A stretch of DNA of 34,931 bases from NCBI GenBank assembly GCA_023394045.1, contig JAEXBN010000032.1, positions 1 to 34,931 on the forward strand, written 5' to 3'. Both the position numbers and the translations under genes were made by a program. The first letter of the stretch is position 1; every line of letters starts with the position of its first letter. The notes below the pieces were generated by a model that was not told the DNA's origin, did not search any database, and saw only the letters and a program-made list of their open reading frames with translations. Of the stretch, positions 23,037-29,116 are shown piece by piece. The DNA is from Bacillota bacterium (GTDB lineage Bacteria > Bacillota > Clostridia > Tissierellales > Peptoniphilaceae).

Positions 23037-23990
23037 ATGAGTCTGCTGTCGGTGATCGTTCCGGCGTACAACGAAGAAGCCGGTTTATCCTTTTCCTTTG
23101 AAGCCATGGAACGCGCCTTGCCTGGCATGGGGATGGATCGTGAGTTTCTCTTTGTGGACGATGGCTCGGCAGATGGAACCTGGTCAGTGATCGCCGCGCT
23201 GCAGCCGGCGCTCCCGGAAGAGACGGTGCGGGGGATTCGCTTTAGCCGAAATTTTGGAAAGGAAGCGGCGATTTTTGCCGGCCTTTCTGCCGCAAAGGGA
23301 GACTGCGTGGTGGTTCTCGATGCGGATCTGCAGCATCCGCCGGAGAAGATTCCGGAAATGGTAGCGCTGTGGAAACAGGGCTATGAGGTCGTCGAGGGGA
23401 TCAAGGAAGATCGCGGCGATGAGAGCCCTCTGCATCGGGGTTTCTCCAAGCTGTTCTATGGCTTGATCTCCCATTTTTCCGGCCTTCAGATGGAAAATTC
23501 CTCTGATTTTAAGCTGCTCGACCGGCGCGTCGTGGATGTGCTGAACGCCATGCCCGAACGAAACACGTTTTTCCGCGCGCTCTCCTTTTGGGCGGGCTTC
23601 CGCCGCACGGCGGTCTCCTATCGGGTGCAATCGCGCCGCTTCGGCGAAAGCAAATGGTCGACGCGCTCGCTCATTCAATACGCCGTGCGGAACATCACTT
23701 CTTTTTCCGTTTTTCCGATGCAGCTGGTGACGGTGATGGGAGGTGTCCTGTTTTTGGTCTCTGTGGTCATGACCCTCATTGCGCTGGCGCAGAAGCTGTC
23801 CGGACGCGCGCTCGGCGGATTTACCACGGTGATCATCCTGCTGATGTTTTCCGCCAGCATCATCATGTTCAGTCTAGGGATCATTGGATATTACATTGCG
23901 CGAATCTACGAAGAGGTCAAAGCGCGTCCCCGCTTTATTATCGCGGAGCAGACGGCTGCCGGATCGGGAGCGCATCCGGATCAAGGATAA
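23037..23990 (+). CDS. GT2 glycosyltransferase, GtrB/DPM1-like
   Basis: A 317-residue family 2 glycosyltransferase that probably moves a sugar to a polyprenyl phosphate at the inner face of the membrane. The catalytic domain (1-220) has SVIVPAYNEEAGL, FVDDGSADGT, RFSRNFGKEAAIFAGL and VVLDADLQHPPE. Two membrane helices follow (about 229-252 and 262-292), the layout of bactoprenol glucosyltransferases such as GtrB, CsbB and YkoT. AGGAGG precedes the start. The neighbouring exporter might belong to the same surface-polymer function, but they are separated by 84 bases and the link is only inference. Confidence 0.92.
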   Translation: MSLLSVIVPAYNEEAGLSFSFEAMERALPGMGMDREFLFVDDGSADGTWSVIAALQPALPEETVRGIRFSRNFGKEAAIFAGLSAAKGDCVVVLDADLQHPPEKIPEMVALWKQGYEVVEGIKEDRGDESPLHRGFSKLFYGLISHFSGLQMENSSDFKLLDRRVVDVLNAMPERNTFFRALSFWAGFRRTAVSYRVQSRRFGESKWSTRSLIQYAVRNITSFSVFPMQLVTVMGGVLFLVSVVMTLIALAQKLSGRALGGFTTVIILLMFSASIIMFSLGIIGYYIARIYEEVKARPRFIIAEQTAAGSGAHPDQG

Positions 23991-24041
23991 AGCGTCGCAA
24001 GGTGGGGCGACAGTTGAGGAAGTATGATATAAAAATAACAC

Positions 24042-24070
24042 TTGCAAAATTGCACAAATCCATTTATACT
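24042..24070 (+). promoter_or_regulatory. Promoter of the methionine operon
   Basis: TTGCAA at 24042-24047 and TATACT at 24065-24070 are 17 bases apart. Transcription from it would start near 24077, about 20 bases before the T-box leader begins. Confidence 0.8.
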
Positions 24071-24094
24071 TCAACTCAATTCAATAAGAAACCG

Positions 24095-24350
24095 CATGAA
24101 GAGAAGAGTACGCAGCAAGCCTGGATCCCAGAGAGCTTCGAAATGGTGTGAGAAGACGAGGGTGAACTGCCGAACATGGCCTCTTTAAAGGGAAGAGCCG
24201 AGCCGTTGAGGCGGGGTAGGTTTTTACGGGTGCGCCCGTTACCGCGCAGAGTATTGATGGATACTTGTCGAGGTCGCTGTCGTGAGGCAGCGGTGAATTA
24301 AGGTGGTAACACGAAGCTTTCGTCCTTATGAGGACGGAAGCTTTTTTTAT
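24095..24350 (+). ncRNA. T-box leader with a methionine specifier codon
   Basis: A tRNA-sensing leader. Stem I begins at GAAGAGAAGAGTACG (about 24098) and has the CAGAGAGCTTCG..GGTGTGAGAAG element. The specifier position reads ATG at 24176-24178 within CGAACATGGCC, indicating tRNA-Met. The conserved T-box AAGGTGGTAACACG is at 24300-24313. A terminator follows directly, AAGCTTTCGTCCT against AGGACGGAAGCTT with one mismatch and then seven Ts (24314-24348). Uncharged tRNA-Met should pair with the T-box bulge, form the antiterminator and let transcription enter metY and the fusion gene. The exact 5' boundary is approximate. Confidence 0.93.
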
Positions 24351-24399
24351 TTCCTTGGGACAAGAACTCCGAACGTAGCGAGAAGTAAAGGAGAACAAC

Positions 24400-25692
24400 A
24401 TGACCATTCAGAATTATGACAACTTGGGACTGGATACCCTCTGTGCGCAAGCCGGATGGAACCCGAAAAATGGCGAATCGCGGATTACGCCGATTGTGCA
24501 GTCGACGACGTATGAATATGAGCACACGGATGATGTGGCGGACTTGTTTGCGCTCAAGGCAGCGGGTCACTTCTATGCGCGAATTTCGAGCCCGACGGTG
24601 GAGGTGTTGGAGAAAAAAATTGCGGCGCTGGAAGGCGGCATTGGAGCCATTGCATTGGGGGCAGGCCAGACGGCGACCATCTTTTCCATTTTAGGTCTGG
24701 CGCAGTCAGGCGATGAAATTGTGGCATCCAGCAATATTTACGGCGGAACGTTTACGTTGTTGAAGAGCCGGCTTCCGATGTTTGGCATCACGCCGCATTT
24801 TGTTCCAGTCAATGATTTGGACGCGGTGGAAGCCGCCATCAATGACAAGACGCGGGCGCTTTTTGCGGAAACGCTGAGCAATCCGGGTGTCGAGGTGCTG
24901 GATATTGAGGCGTATGCAGAGCTCGCGCATCAACATGGGATTCCGCTGATTGTTGATAATACGTTTGCGACGCCGGCGCTTTGCCGTCCCATCGACTTTG
25001 GCGCGGATATTATCGTCGACTCCACGACGAAGTATCTGGATGGTCATGCCACCAGTGTGGGTGGAGCGATTGTGGACAGCGGCCGCTTCGATTGGGCGGC
25101 GCATCATTATTTGCCGCTCACGGAGCCGGATCCGAATTACCACGGATTGAGCTACACCGAAACGTTTGGTCAAGCGGCGTATCTCACGCGCATTCGCGTC
25201 GGCCTTGTGCGCGATTTTGGCGGTTTGCAGTCGCCTTTCAATGCGTTCTTGACCAATTTGGGGACGGAGACGCTGGGGCTTCGCATGGAGCGCCATTCGC
25301 AAAATGCGTTGGCTGTGGCGCAGTACTTGGAAACGCAGGAGGATGTCGAATGGGTGCGCTACCCAGGTCTTGACTCCGATCCGTATCATGAACTCGCGCA
25401 GAAGTATTTGCCGAAGGGGAGCAGCGGGGTGATCGCCTTCTCCATCAAGGGCGGCGCGGAGCGTGTGAAAACATGGATCGATAGCCTGCAGCTCACCAGC
25501 CTCGTCGTCCACGTGGGTGACTTGCGCACCTATGTGCTTCATCCGGCTTCCATGACCCATTCGCAGCTCACAGAGGAAGAGTTGAAGGCAGCGGGAATTG
25601 AGCCGGGTCAGATTCGTTTCTCGGTGGGGATTGAAAACGTGGAAGATATTTTGAAGGATTTGAAGCAGGCGTTCCAAAAGCTACACGATTAA
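24400..25692 (+). CDS. metY: O-acetylhomoserine sulfhydrylase
   Basis: A 430-residue pyridoxal-phosphate enzyme of the Cys/Met metabolism family that makes homocysteine from O-acetylhomoserine and sulfide. Visible blocks are GAIALGAGQTATIFSIL, IVASSNIYGGT, FAETLSNPGVEVLDI, PLIVDNTFATPALCRP, the Schiff-base lysine in IVDSTTKYLDGHATSVGG, and the C-terminal SLVVHVGDLRTYVLHPASMTH. Length and the long C-terminal part match MetY rather than cystathionine synthases (about 380). AAAGGAG precedes the start. It lies right behind the Met T-box and 24 bases before the acetyltransferase-kinase fusion, whose product, acetylhomoserine, is its substrate. Confidence 0.96.
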   Translation: MTIQNYDNLGLDTLCAQAGWNPKNGESRITPIVQSTTYEYEHTDDVADLFALKAAGHFYARISSPTVEVLEKKIAALEGGIGAIALGAGQTATIFSILGLAQSGDEIVASSNIYGGTFTLLKSRLPMFGITPHFVPVNDLDAVEAAINDKTRALFAETLSNPGVEVLDIEAYAELAHQHGIPLIVDNTFATPALCRPIDFGADIIVDSTTKYLDGHATSVGGAIVDSGRFDWAAHHYLPLTEPDPNYHGLSYTETFGQAAYLTRIRVGLVRDFGGLQSPFNAFLTNLGTETLGLRMERHSQNALAVAQYLETQEDVEWVRYPGLDSDPYHELAQKYLPKGSSGVIAFSIKGGAERVKTWIDSLQLTSLVVHVGDLRTYVLHPASMTHSQLTEEELKAAGIEPGQIRFSVGIENVEDILKDLKQAFQKLHD

Positions 25693-25716
25693 GCGACGTC
25701 GTCAAAGGAGGTTCAC

Positions 25717-27528
25717 ATGCCACTTTTACTTACACCGTCCTTTGAAAAAATCTTGGAGCAGTCCAGCGCGGATATCTTTGTGATTGATCGGAAGCGGGCG
25801 CAAACGCAAGATATTCGCCCGCTGCAGATCGCGATCTTGAATCTCATGCCCAATAAAGAGGAAACGGAGACGCAGCTGCTTCGCCTGCTGGCCAATCAGC
25901 CGCTTCAGGTGGAAGTGGATTTGCTCCGGACGGTGAGCTACACGCCGAGCCACATCGATCTCAATCGGTGGTACTCCTCTTATAAAACGCTGGATGACGC
26001 CAAGGACCGCAAGTACGATGGTCTCATCGTGACCGGGGCACCGCTGGAAATGATCCCCTATGACCAAGTGACCTACTGGAAGGAGCTGGAAGAGATTTTC
26101 GAGTTTGCGCGCACCAACGTCTATTCAGCGCTCTTCATTTGTTGGGCGGCGCAAGCGGCGCTCCACTATTACTACAATGTGGATGCGGCCGTGTTGAAAG
26201 ATAAAATTTCGGGGGTGTTCTCCTTTGCGAAAAATCCGCACACCGTGCTCATGAAGGGTTTTGATGATGTGTTTTCGATGCCCCACTCGCGCTACAGCCG
26301 GGTGGATTCGGAGCAGTTGGAGTCACTTAAGGATTTGGATATTCTAGCAAGTTCCGAAGAAACAGGTGTGGCGTTGGCAGCATCGCCTGACCTGCGGCTC
26401 ATCTTCGATTTTGGCCATTTTGAGTACGATCGTCTTACGCTTCATCGGGAGTATCTGCGCGATCTTGACCGGGGCAAACAGCCGGAACCGCCTGCCCACT
26501 ATTATGAGGATCCAGAGCATCCCGATGCGGGAAAGGTGCTCAAAAGCTGGAGTTCTGCGGCAAGCCAGTTCTTTTCCAACTGGACCAATTATGTGATTTA
26601 CCAGAAAACCCCCTACGACATTTCGCAGATTCACACCAAGAGCGTGGCAAAGTTTGGGGGCACGTCCTTGAGCGATGCAGGCCAGTTCCGCAAGGTCAAA
26701 GAGATTATCTCTTCGGCGCCGGAGCGCAACGTGATTGTGGTCAGTGCGCCAGGGAAGCGTAATCCGCTGGATGAGAAGGTCACGGATTCGCTCATCGCGA
26801 TTGCGGATGCACAAGCGCAGGCCGCGCAACTCGAAACGATTTTGGAGACGCTTCGTGAGCAAAAGGCGCATATCCTTGAACGCATGGAGAGCAAGCAGAA
26901 CCTCATAGCGGAGCGCTTTCGGGACATCTGTGAAGAGCTGAATATTTCGCAAGCGGTGCGTGAGGAGATCGAGGCGACATTGGATTCGCTCGCGACAAGC
27001 GCCGATCCTAACTACATCATCAGCCGCGGGGAATACCTCAATGCGCGCATTATGGCTGATTTTCTGGGCTATCGCTTCGTGGATGCGAAGGAGCTGATCG
27101 CCTTTTCGTCGGAGGGAAAGGTTGATATTCAGGAAAGCAACGCCCGCATCCGCGCCCGCATCGCGCCCAACGATCGGGTGGTTGTCCCCGGCTTTTATGG
27201 CAGTGAAGGTGACCAGATCCGTATTTTCAAACGGGGCGGCAGCGACTACACGGGATCCATCCTCTCCAATGCACTCAATACGGAAATTTTTGAAAACTGG
27301 ACCGATGTGAATGGGGTCATGTCGGCAAATCCGAACGTGGATAAAAACGCGAAGAATATCCCTAAATTGACGTACGAAGGGCTGCGCCAGATTCTGGATG
27401 AGGGCGCAGAAATTTACCAAAAAGAAGCGCTGGAACCGGTCCAGCTCAAGCATATTCCCATTCATATCCGCAACACCAATCAGCCCGGCGCAGCCGGAAC
27501 GTGGGTGGGCGTGGATGAAGCGGAGTAG
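25717..27528 (+). CDS. Homoserine O-acetyltransferase fused to ACT-less aspartokinase
   Basis: A 603-residue protein in one uninterrupted frame. Residues 1-302 form a complete MetA-type acyltransferase: IRPLQIAILNLMPNKEETE (Lys47), TGAPLE with Glu111, nucleophile Cys142 in ICWAAQAAL, His234 and Glu236 in GHFEYD, and the closing NWTNYVIYQKTPYDI. Glu at 111 marks acetyl-CoA users; E. coli MetA, which uses succinyl-CoA, has Gly. After about six residues an aspartate kinase catalytic domain begins: VAKFGGTSL (309), VIVVSAPGKR, SRGEYLNARIMADFLG, VVVPGFYG, RGGSDYTGSILSNAL, WTDVNGVMSANP and RNTNQPGAAGTWV. The protein then stops, so both regulatory ACT domains are absent. AAAGGAGG precedes the start. 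It joins the first step of the aspartate family to the methionine-branch acylation, under the Met T-box. The domain calls are firm; activity is inferred. Confidence 0.95.
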   Translation: MPLLLTPSFEKILEQSSADIFVIDRKRAQTQDIRPLQIAILNLMPNKEETETQLLRLLANQPLQVEVDLLRTVSYTPSHIDLNRWYSSYKTLDDAKDRKYDGLIVTGAPLEMIPYDQVTYWKELEEIFEFARTNVYSALFICWAAQAALHYYYNVDAAVLKDKISGVFSFAKNPHTVLMKGFDDVFSMPHSRYSRVDSEQLESLKDLDILASSEETGVALAASPDLRLIFDFGHFEYDRLTLHREYLRDLDRGKQPEPPAHYYEDPEHPDAGKVLKSWSSAASQFFSNWTNYVIYQKTPYDISQIHTKSVAKFGGTSLSDAGQFRKVKEIISSAPERNVIVVSAPGKRNPLDEKVTDSLIAIADAQAQAAQLETILETLREQKAHILERMESKQNLIAERFRDICEELNISQAVREEIEATLDSLATSADPNYIISRGEYLNARIMADFLGYRFVDAKELIAFSSEGKVDIQESNARIRARIAPNDRVVVPGFYGSEGDQIRIFKRGGSDYTGSILSNALNTEIFENWTDVNGVMSANPNVDKNAKNIPKLTYEGLRQILDEGAEIYQKEALEPVQLKHIPIHIRNTNQPGAAGTWVGVDEAE

Positions 27529-27565
27529 CGTGCGCGAGGCGAATTGACGGTCATTGATTAAACAG

Positions 27566-27615
27566 CAATTAAAAATAGAGGAACCGCATTAAGGGGATTC
27601 CTCTATTTTTAATTG
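27566..27615. terminator. Bidirectional terminator after the methionine operon
   Basis: An 18-bp perfect stem, CAATTAAAAATAGAGGAA against TTCCTCTATTTTTAATTG, with a 14-base loop. It has A- and T-runs on both flanks, so it can stop the metY-fusion transcript and, from the other side, the convergent small gene, whose last codons are read through the hairpin. Confidence 0.85.
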
Positions 27616-28016
27616 CCCATGATCTTCAACGACGATTAAAGAAAACAATTGAGGGTGATCAACTTGATCTTTTTTCACTATATCAAAAGTCGTTTCTACG
27701 ATAGAATCTTCTAATGTTTTGATCTTAAGATAAAATTTTGTGGTGGTCGTATATCCTACCCAAAACGACGCTACATTTTTATCATTTTCCTTAAAATCAA
27801 TATCATCTAAGACTCGATTGTCCGCAGAGGCAATGCCAAATTTTAAGTTCTTAAACCGCTGTTTCGTCGTGTTCTCAATTCTAATTTCTATCATGTATTC
27901 AGGGGAGGGATCGGGTTCACGTGTATTTTTTGCAATAAGATAAAAACAAGAAGCATAGCCAAAGCAAAGATAAAAATGACAAGAAAGATCGCTATATTTT
28001 TTTTATTTCTAAACAT
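27589..28016 (-). pseudogene. Frameshifted membrane-anchored small protein
   Basis: The intact 3' part encodes 101 residues (27589-27894) rich in beta-type sequence (IEIRIENTTKQRFKNLKFG, VASFWVGYTTTTKFYLKIK). Upstream on the same strand, AAGGAG lies about eight bases before an ATG at 28016 that opens MFRNKKNIAIFLVIFIFALA, a membrane anchor or signal segment. This frame meets a stop after 36 codons. Adding one A to the run of six (AAAAAA near 27928-27933) joins the two frames into one 142-residue anchored protein, with QKNTREPDPSPEYMIEI at the junction. It is therefore a recent indel, a phase-variable gene or a sequencing error in a homopolymer. The family is not recognised. The region is AT-richer than its surroundings. 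Confidence 0.7.
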
Positions 28017-28068
28017 ACAGTTTTCTCCTTCCCTAAGCATACGATTTCTTTCTTGCCGATATTTTCAA

Positions 28069-28095
28069 AGTATATCTGAACGCTGCCGACGTCAA
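28069..28095 (-). promoter_or_regulatory. Candidate promoter of the frameshifted small gene
   Basis: On the minus strand TTGACG (28095-28090) and TATACT (28074-28069) are 15 bases apart, slightly short of ideal, and about 40 bases upstream of the ribosome site. This supports the longer, anchored gene model. Confidence 0.45.
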
Positions 28096-28228
28096 GCCCA
28101 ACGCGCCAGTTTGTGCGGTACATTTTGTGTGGGATTATGTAAACTACGTTGGTGTAAAAAGAGATGAGTCATCTCGCCCTTTCAGTATCATTTTGTTTAT
28201 GCACAACAAAGGCTGAAAGGAGAACGAA

Positions 28229-28956
28229 ATGACTCGAATCATTCTTACACTGGAACTGGAATTTTTGAAAGGGCTCTTTAGGAGCACGGATGGTGAAGTG
28301 ATGCGGCAGCTCGTGGAAAAAGTCATTGATGCTGAGTTTAATGGAAATGGTCATTCAGGGCGTATCGACAAGAAAAGTTACTGCGATCACAGAAAAACTC
28401 TGTGGGACTCAGTTTTCTGCGCAAACCGTCTCAACGCTTTGTCAGCAGTTGGATGAAGAAGTGAGTGCCTTTCGAAATCGTCCCCTTACCGCCTCTTATC
28501 CCTTTGTTTTCGCAGATGCTACCTATGTACGTGTCCATAGTAAAACGAAAGGAGTTGTCAGTGCCGGACTTTTTATTGTGATTGGGGTGCGAGAGGACGG
28601 TGTACGGGAAGTGCTGGGATTTGACTGTTCCCAGAAAGAAAGTAAAGAGACTTGGAGAGCCATGTTTCAGGCACTGAAAAGAAGGGGCTTACATGGTGTG
28701 CGTCTTGTAACGACAGATGCGCACGGCGGAATTCAAAAAGCGGTACAAAGTGAATTTCCCGGATGTGCTTGGCAGAGATGCCAAACGCATTTTTCCAAAC
28801 GTCGAAAGCATCTTACGTCTCATGGGCGCAGTCTTAATGGATGAGAATGAGAAATGGTCGCAGAGAAGATATATGAACCTCACGGAGCCGAAATCTTGGG
28901 ATGAAAAATCCGCCCCCATGGGGGCGGAGGAAGAACGGTCTTCAAGGGTAGCATAG
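28229..28956 (+). pseudogene. IS256-family transposase, doubly deleted
   Basis: Three blocks in three frames are recognisable. First, MTRIILTLELEFLKGLF...MRQLVEKVIDAE, the N-terminus (28229 on). Second, EMVIQGVSTRKVTAITEKLCG through FVFADATYVRVHSK, GVREDGVREVLGFD and PGCAWQRCQTHFSK, the DDE-core region including the catalytic aspartate in the FADATY segment. Third, IFPNVESILRLMGAVLMDENEKW...RRYMNL, the C-terminus. Compared with family members of about 400 residues, some 80 residues are missing between blocks one and two and a larger stretch between two and three. Both joins change frame; the second lies in a TTTTTCCAAAC sequence. No functional transposase can be made. Confidence 0.88.
28910..28927 (-). 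terminator. Perfect GC palindrome inside the IS, minus-strand terminator
   Basis: CCGCCCCCATGGGGGCGG is an 18-base perfect palindrome with a seven-base GC stem and CATG loop. On the minus strand it is followed by ATTTTTC, so it would end transcripts of the res gene running into the IS. Confidence 0.6.
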
Positions 28957-29009
28957 ATCAGAGAAGGTTATGCTGAGAGAAATTTACACCAACTTAGTTG
29001 ACACAACTC

Positions 29010-29116
29010 GTTTTGACGTCTTGATATTTAGCAATTGCAGCGACCAATTAGTACCAGAACTCAAATTTTCGAATACACTTCTTATTACATCAAGAGACAA
29101 TGTAATTCCACTCTTT
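29010..29116 (-). other. Possible coding remnant between res and the IS
   Basis: After the res stop, the minus strand keeps one open frame up to the IS (SGITLSLDVIRSVFENLSSG and LLNIKTSK), with no proper start. It may be the beginning of a gene cut by the IS, or chance. I do not recognise the sequence. Confidence 0.3.

Larger units (their letters stand above)
28131..29008 (+). mobile_element. IS256-family element with internal deletions
   Basis: Terminal inverted repeats are visible: the left end (about 28131-28158) contains ATGTAAACTACGTTGGTGTAAA. The right end, read on the minus strand (about 29008-28983), contains GTGTCAACTAAGTTGGTGTAAA, 19 of 22 positions matching. Between them is a broken transposase. 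The element is about 880 bases, whereas intact IS256 relatives are about 1.3-1.5 kb, so it is non-autonomous. Target-site duplications were not identified with certainty. It lies between the frameshifted small gene and the end of the res gene. Confidence 0.85.

Noticed and set aside
24706..25677. 323-residue minus-strand frame opposite metY
   Set aside because: Arginine/histidine-rich shadow of a well-supported gene; no family resemblance or ribosome site.
26344..27465. 373-residue minus-strand frame opposite the acetyltransferase-aspartokinase gene
   Set aside because: Shadow frame produced by codon bias of the real gene; no motifs.
25717..27528. Artefactual fusion from a missed stop codon between two genes
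   Set aside because: No ribosome site or start codon lies at the domain boundary around codons 303-309, and both domains continue in one frame with only a short linker. Read-level confirmation would still be worthwhile.
28229..28844. Two adjacent functional transposase genes
   Set aside because: The frames are pieces of one IS256-type transposase separated by deletions, not separate genes.
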